Assembly (NCBI GenBank): GCA_965223355.1
Contig: CBDCWE010000003.1
Span: 4,960,001 to 5,024,000 of the forward strand
From: Tectiglobus sp965223355
Lineage (GTDB): Bacteria > Pseudomonadota > Alphaproteobacteria > Rhizobiales > Hyphomicrobiaceae
Length of the DNA: 64,000 bases
Direction of reading: 5' to 3'
A program made the translations under genes and the position numbers. Numbering within the stretch: position 1 is the first letter of the stretch; every line of letters starts with the position of its first letter. Below, in pieces: positions 1 to 7,800 of this stretch. The notes beneath the pieces were generated by a model. That model was not told the origin of the DNA. It made no database searches and saw nothing but the letters and a program-made list of their open reading frames with translations.

Positions 1-496
1 ATGTCCAATGCCAGACGTCCATCGCAATGAGTGTCGCCCAGGCCGCAACCGGCTGGCGCGTAAAATTGTAGTCGATGCCGAGGCTATTGAGCGTCTTGCC
101 GAGCAAACCGATGTCGGGCAGCGCGAAAATGTTCCACATCGCACCGACAACGTTCCATGGGATCAACAAGGGCAGAGCCATCAGGACCAGGCATACCGAC
201 ACCCAAGGTCCCTTGCGTGGCATTGCCAGTGCAATTGCGACACCGAGTGGAATCTCGATGAGTAGGATCGTGAACGTGAACAAAAGCTGGCGCCCAAGCG
301 CGGCATGGAAGCGCTCGGACTGCAGCACCTGCTCGAACCACTTCACGCCTTCGAAGAAGAAAATGTTGTCGCCAAACGTTTCCTGCACCGAATAATTGAC
401 GACCGTCATCAGCGGAATGATCGCGTTGAATGCAACCAGCACGACAACAGGCAGAACAAAGAGCCAGCCCTTTTGATTTTCGACCTTCGTGGTCAT
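1..496 (-). CDS. glpP: Glycerol ABC transporter permease, partial (3' end outside window)
   Basis: Start ATG at 496 on the minus strand; the reading frame stays open to the window edge, giving about 165 N-terminal residues. The protein opens with a short cytoplasmic segment and a hydrophobic helix (WLFVLPVVVLVAFNAIIPLM). It continues as a binding-protein-dependent MalF/UgpA-type inner-membrane permease, with further hydrophobic segments such as LALPLLIPWNV-like stretches. It lies 10 bp downstream of glpT in the same direction. Known: in Rhizobium leguminosarum the glpSTPQUV operon encodes glycerol uptake, and this permease follows glpST there. Inferred: it is one of two permease subunits, and the second (glpQ) should lie just outside the window. 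Confidence 0.85.
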   Translation of the reverse strand, partial: MTTKVENQKGWLFVLPVVVLVAFNAIIPLMTVVNYSVQETFGDNIFFFEGVKWFEQVLQSERFHAALGRQLLFTFTILLIEIPLGVAIALAMPRKGPWVSVCLVLMALPLLIPWNVVGAMWNIFALPDIGLLGKTLNSLGIDYNFTRQPVAAWATLIAMDVWHWT

Positions 497-506
497 GACC
501 TGCTCC

Positions 507-1574
507 TCAGGAAACCAACCAACCATCGGCGTAAAGCCGCGTCTGGGCCGGATCAAACGCGAGTTTCACGTCATCAACTGGAACCGCGTCATCATCGCCG
601 ATCAGGAGGTTGATCCGATGATCGCCGTGGCGCGCGTCGACGATGCGATAGCGTCCCGCATCGGAGATCTTCTCGATTTGGACGGGTATGCCGTCTCTAT
701 CGAAACGAACGAACTCTGGGCGCACCCCTAATTCGAGCGTCTTACTGCTCAGATCCTGACCCGTCGCATTGTCGATCGCCAGTCGACGTCCACCAAACAC
801 GGCGCTGCCGTTTTCGAATGTGCACGGCAAAACGTTCATGCCCGGCGAACCGATGAAGTGGCCAACGAACGTGTGTTGCGGTTGCTCAAACAGCTCTTCC
901 GGCGTGCCGATCTGAACGACCTCGCCGTCGTGCATCACGACCACCTGATCGGCGAACGTCAGTGCCTCAGTCTGGTCGTGCGTCACGTAGATCATTGTGG
1001 TTTGAATACGATGGTGCAGCTCCTTGAGTTTCGAGCGCAGTTGCCATTTCAAATGTGGGTCGATGACGGTCAGCGGTTCATCGAACATGATCACGTTAAC
1101 ATCATCGCGCACGAGGCCGCGACCCAGCGAGATCTTTTGTTTGCCATCGGCCGTCAAACCGGATGCCCGCCGCGGCAGCATTTCGGTGAGATCCGTCATT
1201 TCCGCAATCGCGGCCACGCGCACCTGCACGTCGGCCTCCGGCACGCCGCGGTTGCGCAGGGGAAAAGCGAGATTGTCGAACACGCTCATCGTGTCGTAGA
1301 CCACCGGAAACTGGAAAACTTGCGCGATATTGCGCTCATCCGGCGCCAGCTCCGTTACGTCGCGATCGTCGAACAGAACCCGTCCCTGGCTCGCGCGGAC
1401 GAGACCGGAGACAATGTTGAGCAAGGTGGTCTTGCCGCAACCGGACGGACCCAGCAGCGCATAAGCACCACCATCGTCGACCGACAGATCCATTTGTTTG
1501 AGCGCAAAGTCGTCAGCAGTCGTGGGGTTGGCCAGGTAGCTATGGCGTAGATTGTCAATCGTGATCCGGGCCAT
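507..1574 (-). CDS. glpT: Glycerol ABC transporter ATP-binding protein GlpT
   Basis: A 355-residue ABC ATPase. The start is set at ATG 1574, giving MARITIDNLRHSY, because this ATG overlaps the glpS stop (TGATG), a sign of translational coupling. Walker A is GPSGCGKTT and Walker B is VNVIMFDEP. The ABC signature is degenerate: SGLTADGKQ stands where LSGGQ is expected. A C-terminal TOBE-like region follows residue ~240. Known: GlpT of the rhizobial glycerol transporter has the same unusual signature and pairs with GlpS as an ATPase heterodimer. It is expected to act at the inner membrane, powering glycerol import. Confidence 0.85.
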   Translation of the reverse strand: MARITIDNLRHSYLANPTTADDFALKQMDLSVDDGGAYALLGPSGCGKTTLLNIVSGLVRASQGRVLFDDRDVTELAPDERNIAQVFQFPVVYDTMSVFDNLAFPLRNRGVPEADVQVRVAAIAEMTDLTEMLPRRASGLTADGKQKISLGRGLVRDDVNVIMFDEPLTVIDPHLKWQLRSKLKELHHRIQTTMIYVTHDQTEALTFADQVVVMHDGEVVQIGTPEELFEQPQHTFVGHFIGSPGMNVLPCTFENGSAVFGGRRLAIDNATGQDLSSKTLELGVRPEFVRFDRDGIPVQIEKISDAGRYRIVDARHGDHRINLLIGDDDAVPVDDVKLAFDPAQTRLYADGWLVS

Positions 1575-2653
1575 CACATGCCTCCCCGGCCATCGATGCG
1601 TTGGCCGTTCGGCGTAAAGTATAGGCACTTGCCCGCATCAAAGTGAAAAGACGCCTCGTCGCCGACTTCGATGGCATGCAGTCCATGCGACTGCGAAACC
1701 CAGTCCACGCCAGCGTGCTCGAAATGGACGACACTTTCGGAGCCACTGAGTTCGGTAATCATCACGCGACCAGTGATCTGCACGGCATTTTGATCGCCGG
1801 CAACCGGTGTCACGAAATGCGGTCTGATGCCGACAATGTAGGAACCGTCGCTCATCGCAGCAGTACCACCATCGGCCGGCCAGCCGACATCATCGCTCAG
1901 GCGAAACTCGCCGTTGGATTTGGTGACAGCGATCGCGTTGATTGGCGGCTCCGAAAACACCTGTGCCGTGATGAGGCGCTTCGGGTTCCGATAAATTTCG
2001 CCGGACGGGCCGAACTCGACCATGCGACCCTGATGTAGAGCGGCGGTATGACCGCCAAGCAACAGCGCCTCGCTCGGTTCCGTCGTCGCGTAGACGACGG
2101 TGCACTTGCGGTCGGCGAACAGCTTTGGCAACTCATCGCGCAGTTCTTCACGAAGCTTGAAATCGAGGTTCGCCAGCGGTTCATCCAGCAGCACCAGATC
2201 TGCGTCCTTGACCAGAGCGCGCGCTATTGCTGTGCGCTGCTGCTGGCCGCCGGAAAGTTCGGATGGCTTGCGCCCGAGCATCGGTGTCAGCTTCAGGAGT
2301 TCGGCCATAGCCTCGACGCGGTTGTCAATCTGAGCACGTGGTAGGCGGGCGACGCGCAACGGCGAGGCGATGTTCTCGAAGACGGTCAGGTTCGGATAGT
2401 TGATGAACTGCTGGTAGACCATTGAGACGTTGCGTTTCTGGACCGGCGTGCCGGTTACATCGCGGCCTGCGAACCAGACCTCACCTTCCGTCGGCTTCAG
2501 AATGCCGGCCATCAGCTGCATCAACGTGGTCTTGCCAGAAAGTGTCGTACCAAGCAGCGTGTTGAACTGGCCTTCGATGAGCTCGACATCCGTCGGAAAA
2601 ATATGGGTGTCGCCAGCAACCCGATAGGTAATGTTCTTGAGTTCGAGTGACAC
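1574..2653 (-). CDS. glpS: Glycerol ABC transporter ATP-binding protein GlpS
   Basis: A 359-residue ABC ATPase. The frame runs upstream to 2809, but homology to the family begins at GTG 2653 (VSLELKNITYRVAG), so that start is preferred. It has a canonical signature (ELSGGQQQR) and Walker B (LVLLDEPLAN). Walker A is GTTLSGKTT, in which the fourth position is Leu rather than Gly/Ala. It should form a heterodimer with GlpT, so that each composite ATP site has one atypical element. The gene is separated from glpV by about 590 bp filled with repeat elements, so it may depend on read-through or on a promoter within that region. Confidence 0.82.
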   Translation of the reverse strand: MSLELKNITYRVAGDTHIFPTDVELIEGQFNTLLGTTLSGKTTLMQLMAGILKPTEGEVWFAGRDVTGTPVQKRNVSMVYQQFINYPNLTVFENIASPLRVARLPRAQIDNRVEAMAELLKLTPMLGRKPSELSGGQQQRTAIARALVKDADLVLLDEPLANLDFKLREELRDELPKLFADRKCTVVYATTEPSEALLLGGHTAALHQGRMVEFGPSGEIYRNPKRLITAQVFSEPPINAIAVTKSNGEFRLSDDVGWPADGGTAAMSDGSYIVGIRPHFVTPVAGDQNAVQITGRVMITELSGSESVVHFEHAGVDWVSQSHGLHAIEVGDEASFHFDAGKCLYFTPNGQRIDGRGGM

Positions 2654-2790
2654 GGCCGAGCCCCGTTCGAATCCGATCGAAGGCGTGTCTGCCTCCGGCT
2701 TCACTACAGTGAAATTCGACCTAAAGAATTCGCGCTTTCCGGGTCGAGAGCAAGCCCTTAGCTCAACGAAGTGCGCATTAAGGCCGCAAA

Positions 2791-3179
2791 CGCATAAATC
2801 CGGGCACATTGATTAGATCATTGTGCTTTAAGTTGGAACCGCTATTGCGGTTCCAACTTAAAGCACAAAGATGATCGCCACTTTAGAGGCAAGCAACTTT
2901 CTGCCTTTATTCGGGATCGTTCCGATTCCGAATAAAGGCAGGTTGCTCTAGCGCCGATTTGGCCAGGATTAAGCAAGGCGCGGCACCGGCGACGGGCTGG
3001 TTGCCCGGTTGCGCGGCGCAACGCTTGAGATCGCGACGCCAAACCGGCGTCCGCAGGAGATCGCCAATTGGCTTGGCTGCGGTGTGCCAAGGATTTGAAA
3101 ATGAACCACATCGTCTCTATCCTCGCGTCGAGCAGCGCAGCGAATTACCCGATAGCAACGGGCCCGGATTGTTTAGGAG
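2791..3179. repeat. R5 element, copy A, interrupted by an R1 element
   Basis: This non-coding repeat is related in inverted orientation to 29725-29970. Shared landmarks are CATAAATCCGG near one end, AAGGCGCGGC, CGCCAATTGGCT, TTTGAAAATGAACCACAT and GGGCCCGGAT near the other end. Without the embedded R1 copy (2813-2951) the element is about 250 bp, matching the 246 bp of copy B. The ends are imperfect inverted repeats of about 20 bp (CATAAATCCGG against CCGGATttATGAG-like), so it resembles a miniature inverted-repeat transposable element. It lies between glpV and glpS. Confidence 0.8.
2813..2951 (+). repeat. R1 double-hairpin repeat, copy 1 (nested in R5)
   Basis: Like the other full copies, this 139-bp element has two hairpins. 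Hairpin A has a stem of about 20 bp (GCTTTAAGTTGGAACCGC and its complement) around TATT. Hairpin B is GCCTTTATTCGG paired with CCGAATAAAGGC. It is bounded by TTAG on the left and CTAG on the right, whereas most copies have CTAG on both sides. It splits an R5 element, which shows that it arrived later than R5. Confidence 0.9.
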
Positions 3180-3195
3180 TTTGCCGCCTCGTGAG

Positions 3196-3228
3196 AGTGT
3201 CAGGCGCACGAGTGCGGCGCCTAACACT
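3196..3228 (-). terminator. Hairpin 3' of glpV, possible terminator
   Basis: The arms AGTGTCAGGCGC (3196-3207) and GCGCCTAACACT (3217-3228) form a near-perfect 12-bp stem, starting 12 bp after the glpV stop on the minus strand. No clear T-run follows, so it may act as an RNA-stabilising or attenuating hairpin rather than a strict terminator. Partial termination here would fit the higher need for binding protein than for ATPase subunits (inference). Confidence 0.5.
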
Positions 3229-3239
3229 GGTTGTCGATG

Positions 3240-4973
3240 TCAGCCCTTTTTCCAACGCTTGACGAGTTCGTCGTATGACACGGTCTCGCCCTTGGGCTTC
3301 TCGTTGACCTTGGCCTTGGCGCCGCCCTTGCCGATCCATTCCTTGGGATCTTTTTCCTGGTTGAGGCGCGGGCCGCAGCCACCATAGATCTTGGCACGCT
3401 CATCAGCCCTTTGCATGCGGGCCATCACCTGATCCATTTCGTTGGCCAACCGATCCATCGCCTGTTGCGGCGTGAAGGTGCCCGAGTTGACGTCGCCGAT
3501 GTTCTGCCACCAGAGCTGCGCCAGCTTCGGATAGTCCGGCACGTTGACGCCGGTCGGTGTCCAGTTCACGCGGTCAGGAGAGCGATAGAACTCGACCAGG
3601 CCGCCGAGCTTCGGTGCCCGCTTGGTGAAGCTGTCGTGGCGCACGGTGCTGTCGCGCACGAAGGTCAAACCAACGTGGCTCTTTTTGACGTCGACCGTTT
3701 TGGAGACCACGAACTGGGCGTAGAGCCAGGCTGCCTTGCGCCGCTCGACGGGCGTTGACTTGAAGAGCGTCCAGGAGCCGGCGTCCTGATAACCAAGCTT
3801 CTGGCCTTTGACCCAATACGGACCGTGTGGAGACGGCGCCATCCGCCACAATGGATTGCCATCGTTGTCGACGGTGTTGTTGCCATCGCTTTTCGACTTG
3901 ACCATCGATGCGGTGAAGGCTGTGTACCAGAAGATCTGCTGGGCGACATTGCCTTGGCTGAGCGCCGGCAGTGACTGATAGAAATCGTAATCCGCGGCAC
4001 CCGGAGGCGCATAGTTGCGCAGCCACTCGTCCCACTTGCGGATCGCGTAGACGGCCGCCGGACCGTTGGTCCCGCCACCGCGCGACACCGACGCGCCGGC
4101 AGGGTTACAAGAACCGGCTTCCATGCGGATACCCCATTCGTCGATCGGACGACCGTTCGGCAAGCCCTTGGAGCCGGCACCGGCCATCGACAACCAGGCA
4201 TCGGTCATGCGCCATCCAAGGTCCGGCGCGCGCTTGCCGTAGTCCATGTGCCCATATACCCGGACGCCGTCGATCGTTTTGACGTGAACGGAGAAGAACT
4301 CGGCAATGTCTTCGTAAGCCGACCAATTGACCGGCACGCCCAACTCGTAGCCATACTTGGCCTTGAACTTCGCTTTCAGGTCTGGGCGATCGAACCAGTC
4401 CTTGCGGAACCAGTAGAGGTTGGCGAACTGTTGATCGGGCAACTGGTAGAGTTTGCCGTCAGGGCCGGTCGTGAACGATTTACCGATGAAGTCTTTGACG
4501 TCGAGCATTGGGTTCGTGACGTCTTTGCCCTCGCCGTTCATCCAATCGGTCAAATTGACGGCGAGTTGAAGGCGCGAGTGCGTGCCAATCAGATCCGAGT
4601 CGTTGATGTAGGCATCGTAGAGGTTGCGCTTGGTCTGCATCTGCGTTTGCACGGCCTGCACAACTTCGCCTTCGCCAAGCAGCTGGTGATTGACCTTGAT
4701 GCCGGTAATTTCCTCGAACGCCTTGGTCAGCGTTTTCGATTCGTATTCATGTGTCGGGATCGTTTCAGACAACACGTTGATCTCGAGGCCCTGGAAGGGT
4801 GCAGCCGCCGTGACGAACCACTCCATTTCCTTGAGCTGCTGCTGTTTGGAAAGGGTCGAGGGCTGGAATTCCTCATCAATCCATTTCTTCGCTTCTTCCA
4901 TGCCGGCCAACGTTGGCGCTGATGCAACGGCCAACGCAATCGCCGACACGGCAGCGAGGAGTTGCTTCCTCAT
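3240..4973 (-). CDS. glpV: Glycerol ABC transporter periplasmic binding protein GlpV
   Basis: A 577-residue protein with a Sec signal peptide (KQLLAAVSAIALAVASAPTL, cleavage expected after the following Ala-Gly region). It belongs to the large extracellular solute-binding protein family 1 (MalE-like) fold. Known: the glycerol-binding protein of the rhizobial glpSTPQUV system is of this size. It is the first gene of the minus-strand transport operon and is divergent from glpR. It delivers glycerol in the periplasm to the GlpP/GlpQ permease. The ribosome-binding site GGAGGATAC lies directly before the ATG. Confidence 0.85.
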   Translation of the reverse strand: MRKQLLAAVSAIALAVASAPTLAGMEEAKKWIDEEFQPSTLSKQQQLKEMEWFVTAAAPFQGLEINVLSETIPTHEYESKTLTKAFEEITGIKVNHQLLGEGEVVQAVQTQMQTKRNLYDAYINDSDLIGTHSRLQLAVNLTDWMNGEGKDVTNPMLDVKDFIGKSFTTGPDGKLYQLPDQQFANLYWFRKDWFDRPDLKAKFKAKYGYELGVPVNWSAYEDIAEFFSVHVKTIDGVRVYGHMDYGKRAPDLGWRMTDAWLSMAGAGSKGLPNGRPIDEWGIRMEAGSCNPAGASVSRGGGTNGPAAVYAIRKWDEWLRNYAPPGAADYDFYQSLPALSQGNVAQQIFWYTAFTASMVKSKSDGNNTVDNDGNPLWRMAPSPHGPYWVKGQKLGYQDAGSWTLFKSTPVERRKAAWLYAQFVVSKTVDVKKSHVGLTFVRDSTVRHDSFTKRAPKLGGLVEFYRSPDRVNWTPTGVNVPDYPKLAQLWWQNIGDVNSGTFTPQQAMDRLANEMDQVMARMQRADERAKIYGGCGPRLNQEKDPKEWIGKGGAKAKVNEKPKGETVSYDELVKRWKKG

Positions 4974-5129
4974 CGCGTATCCTCCGGGTTATGACTAGAT
5001 CTTGATGCTACAATCGAAGAAAAATGAATGTCAATCGAAAATTATTGCGTCTCTCACTTTTCTTTTCGGGACGATTGCGGCAATAATCGTGCAGCCCCAT
5101 GGGGTTAGCCGCTAGAGATATTGAGAGAG
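4974..5129. promoter_or_regulatory. glpV-glpR divergent control region
   Basis: This 156-bp AT-rich gap separates the divergent glpV and glpR starts. It contains the repeated motif CAATCGAA at two sites (around 5012-5033) and TTTTCGGGACG near 5063-5073. CGAA/TTCG pentamers recall the TTTCG repeats upstream of glpD. Binding by GlpR to repress glpV and itself is a reasonable inference but is not demonstrated. Confidence 0.5.
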
Positions 5130-5903
5130 ATGATGATGATGCTGACGCCGCGCCAAGCCGATATCGCCGCGCTTGCAAAGTCAGAGGGCCGCGTCACGGT
5201 TGACGATCTGGCCGAGCGCTTTTCCGTCACTCCGCAGACGATCCGAAAGGATCTCAATGAACTCTGCGATAGCGGCGTCCTAAATCGTTATCACGGCGGT
5301 GCCGTGCCGACGTCGGGTACCGCCAACTACGACTACGAAGCTCGGCGGCGACTGGCGCCGGACGAGAAGCGTGCAATCGGACTCGTGGCGGCAGGACTAA
5401 TCCCAGACGGGGCTTCGATACTGATCAATATCGGCACCACAACGGAGCAGGTCGCGTATGCTCTGCGCGGCCGTAAGAGATTGATGGCCATTACAAATAA
5501 CATCAATGTCGCGAACATCCTGCAGGGCCAAGAAGGGATCGAGATCGTTGTTGCAGGCGGGGTTCTGCGCCATTCCGACGGCGGCATCGTCGGCGAGGCG
5601 GCTGTCGATTTCATTCGCCAGTTCAAGGTGGATTATGCCGTGGTCGGCACGTCCGCTATCGATCGCGATGGCACGTTGCTCGATTTCGACTATCGCGAGG
5701 TGAGGGCTGCCAAGGCGATCATGAACTGCGCGCGCAAATCCATCCTGGTCGCCGATGCCATGAAGTTCGAGCGCACCGCGCCGGTCCGCATTGGACACCT
5801 CTCAGAGCTTGATTTCTTTGTTACCGACCAGCCCCTGCACCCCACTCTGGATCAAATCTGTCGCGAACATGATGTTCGCGTGGAGGTAACAGCGAACGCT
5901 TGA
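5130..5903 (+). CDS. glpR: DeoR-family repressor GlpR
   Basis: About 257 residues. An N-terminal DeoR winged helix-turn-helix (LTPRQADIAALAKSEGRVTV, then SVTPQTIRKDLNEL) is followed by a sugar-phosphate sensor domain of the DeoRC type, with INIGTTTEQVA and VVGTSAIDRDGTLLDFD. The start is ambiguous: four ATG codons in a row (5130-5141) follow an AGAGAG Shine-Dalgarno, and a TTG exists at 5121. Known: GlpR binds glycerol-3-phosphate and represses glp genes. Context supports control of glpD downstream and glpV upstream. Confidence 0.88.
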   Translation: MMMMLTPRQADIAALAKSEGRVTVDDLAERFSVTPQTIRKDLNELCDSGVLNRYHGGAVPTSGTANYDYEARRRLAPDEKRAIGLVAAGLIPDGASILINIGTTTEQVAYALRGRKRLMAITNNINVANILQGQEGIEIVVAGGVLRHSDGGIVGEAAVDFIRQFKVDYAVVGTSAIDRDGTLLDFDYREVRAAKAIMNCARKSILVADAMKFERTAPVRIGHLSELDFFVTDQPLHPTLDQICREHDVRVEVTANA

Positions 5904-5905
5904 CG

Positions 5906-5947
5906 TTTCGAAAGATTTCGATATTTTTTCGTTTCGGCGCAGTTTCG
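5906..5947. promoter_or_regulatory. TTTCG repeat array, candidate GlpR operator
   Basis: Five direct copies of TTTCG start at 5906, 5916, 5927, 5932 and 5943, so most are one helical turn (10-11 bp) apart, in the 86-bp gap between glpR and glpD. Helically phased TTTCG repeats are typical of operators of alphaproteobacterial DeoR-type regulators. Binding by GlpR is inferred. Confidence 0.6.
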
Positions 5948-5989
5948 AATGGCTAATACGTTAGCCATCATCCGGCTGGAACGCGAGCT

Positions 5990-7474
5990 ATGTACGATCT
6001 TGCAATCATCGGCGGCGGCATAAACGGTTGCGGCATTGCCCGCGATGCGGCCGGGCGGGGCTACTCCGTGTTTCTTGCCGAGAAGGGTGATCTCGCGTCC
6101 GGCACGTCATCGGGTTCAACCAAGTTGATCCATGGCGGTCTGCGCTATTTGGAGCACTACGAGTTCCGCCTGGTGCGCGAGTCGCTCAGGGAGCGCGAGG
6201 TGCTGTGGGCGATGGCCCCTCACATTATCTGGCCGTTACGCTTCGTTCTGCCTCACACAAAGGGGCTGCGGCCGAGCTGGTTGTTGCGGCTGGGCTTGTT
6301 GATCTACGATCACGTTGGTGGTCGGCGGCATCTGCCCGCGACCCGTGATCTGGATCTCAGACAAGACATTGCGGGTAAGCCACTCAAACCGGGTTTCTCC
6401 AGAGCGTTCGAATATTCCGATTGCTGGGTCGACGATGCACGGTTGGTCGCCCTCAATGCCGTTGATGCAGCAAACCGCGGTGCAGTGATCAAGACCCGCA
6501 CTACCGTAACGGGGATCACCCGCGATGGCGAACATTGGCGTGTCGCGACCAAGGAAATGGATCGTGGCCGCGACACTGAGGTTCGGGCACGCATGGTCAT
6601 CAATGCGGCTGGGCCCTGGGTCGATGCTGTCCTGAGCAAGGTTGTCGGTCGAAACGATGCACGCAACGTGCGCCTGGTCCAAGGCAGCCACGTCGTGCTC
6701 GACAAACTCTATGACCACGATCGCTGTTACCTCTTTCAAAACCCGGACGGTCGCATCTTCTTCGCTATCCCCTATGAAGAAGACTTCACGCTGGTCGGGA
6801 CCACCGATCAGGACTTTCAAGGCGAGTTGGACGACGTTCGCATTTCCCAGGCGGAGATCGACTATATTTGCCGGGCCGCATCGGAATATTTTCGCGAGGC
6901 CGTGACGCCGGACCGTGTCGTGTGGTCCTACTCCGCGGTTCGCCCGTTGTTCGATAGCGGCGCCGGCAAAGCTCAGGAGGCCACCCGCGACTATGTCCTG
7001 AAAGTAGATGGCAAGCCGGACCAGGCCAAACTGCTGAATATTTTCGGCGGCAAGATCACCACGTACCGACGACTTGCTGAAGCGGTTATGGACCGTGTCG
7101 ACAAAGCTTTGTCGCACAGCACCAAACCCTGGACCGGCACACAAGTGTTGCCGGGCGGCGATTTCGCGTTTGACGGTTACGAAGCAGAGGTTGCCGAACT
7201 TGCCAAGACCTACCCGTTTCTTGATCGCAGGACCGCGCGGCGCCTTGTCCGATCTTATGGTACGATCGCGACTAAATTTCTCGGCAGCGCCGCGACCTGG
7301 GCAGATCTCGGACAGTCGTTCGGCGCCGGACTGACCCAGCGTGAGGTTGAGTATCTGCAGCACCACGAATGGGCCGCGACCGCCGATGACGTTCTTTGGC
7401 GCAGAACCAAACTCGGGCTGCGGATGACACCTGAAGAACAGGCGGCGCTGACCGATTGGATGTCGGCCCACTAG
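5990..7474 (+). CDS. glpD: Aerobic glycerol-3-phosphate dehydrogenase
   Basis: A 494-residue FAD-dependent enzyme that oxidises glycerol-3-phosphate to dihydroxyacetone phosphate at the cytoplasmic membrane and feeds electrons to quinone. The N-terminal dinucleotide-binding motif is IIGGGINGCGIARDAAGRG (residues ~6-24). The DAO-family motifs GTSSGSTKLIHGGLRYLE and NIFGGKITTYR are present. It follows glpR on the same strand. The stop codon TAG (7472-7474) is part of the CTAG bounding an R1 element, so the gene ends exactly where the repeat begins. Confidence 0.95.
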   Translation: MYDLAIIGGGINGCGIARDAAGRGYSVFLAEKGDLASGTSSGSTKLIHGGLRYLEHYEFRLVRESLREREVLWAMAPHIIWPLRFVLPHTKGLRPSWLLRLGLLIYDHVGGRRHLPATRDLDLRQDIAGKPLKPGFSRAFEYSDCWVDDARLVALNAVDAANRGAVIKTRTTVTGITRDGEHWRVATKEMDRGRDTEVRARMVINAAGPWVDAVLSKVVGRNDARNVRLVQGSHVVLDKLYDHDRCYLFQNPDGRIFFAIPYEEDFTLVGTTDQDFQGELDDVRISQAEIDYICRAASEYFREAVTPDRVVWSYSAVRPLFDSGAGKAQEATRDYVLKVDGKPDQAKLLNIFGGKITTYRRLAEAVMDRVDKALSHSTKPWTGTQVLPGGDFAFDGYEAEVAELAKTYPFLDRRTARRLVRSYGTIATKFLGSAATWADLGQSFGAGLTQREVEYLQHHEWAATADDVLWRRTKLGLRMTPEEQAALTDWMSAH

Positions 7475-7609
7475 ATCATCGTGCTTTAAGTTGGAACCGC
7501 TATTGCGGTTCCAACTTAAAGCACAAAGATGATCGCCACTTTAGAGGCGAGCAACTTTCTGCCTTTATTCGGGATCGTTCCGATTCCGAATAAAGGCAGG
7601 TTGCTCTAG
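7471..7609 (+). repeat. R1 double-hairpin repeat, copy 2 (on the glpD stop codon)
   Basis: Full 139-bp copy bounded by CTAG at 7471-7474 and 7606-7609. The left CTAG contains the glpD TAG stop. The right CTAG is also the left boundary of an R2 element. The sequence is nearly identical to the other full copies. Confidence 0.92.
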
Positions 7610-7784
7610 AACCTCTGATCAAGTCTTGGGTTTCCAAAGGGCCATGCCCTTTGGCGGGATCGTTAAGGGCGGAGCCCTAACATATCGCCGCCAAGCGGCG
7701 ATCCTTGAGGGGCTTTCAGCCCCTCAAACACCCCGACCAGGGGACCCATCCCCTGGACCCCGGGCTTGTTCAGAGGTTTCCTCG
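7606..7784. repeat. R2 element, copy A
   Basis: Non-coding repeat of about 179 bp with terminal inverted repeats: AACCTCTGATC at the left and TTCAGAGGTTT at the right. It starts at a CTAG shared with R1 copy 2 and ends at CTCG, a likely mutated CTAG. Internal small palindromes include CCAAAGGGCCATGCCCTTTGG-like and CGCCGCCAAGCGGCG-like arms. It resembles the 182-bp element at 33857-34038. No reading frame of note is present. Confidence 0.75.
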
Positions 7785-7800
7785 TTCAACCAAAGTTGGC

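Noticed and set aside
507..1628. Start of glpT at 1628 and of glpS at 2809
   Set aside because: The upstream extensions have no family resemblance. The internal starts (1574, 2653) fit known N-termini, and 1574 overlaps the preceding stop.
2813..2951. R1 as a simple intrinsic terminator of single genes
   Set aside because: The seven full copies are almost identical, have a fixed length, occur in both orientations and one interrupts another repeat. A set of independently evolved terminators would not look like this. A secondary terminator role is still possible.
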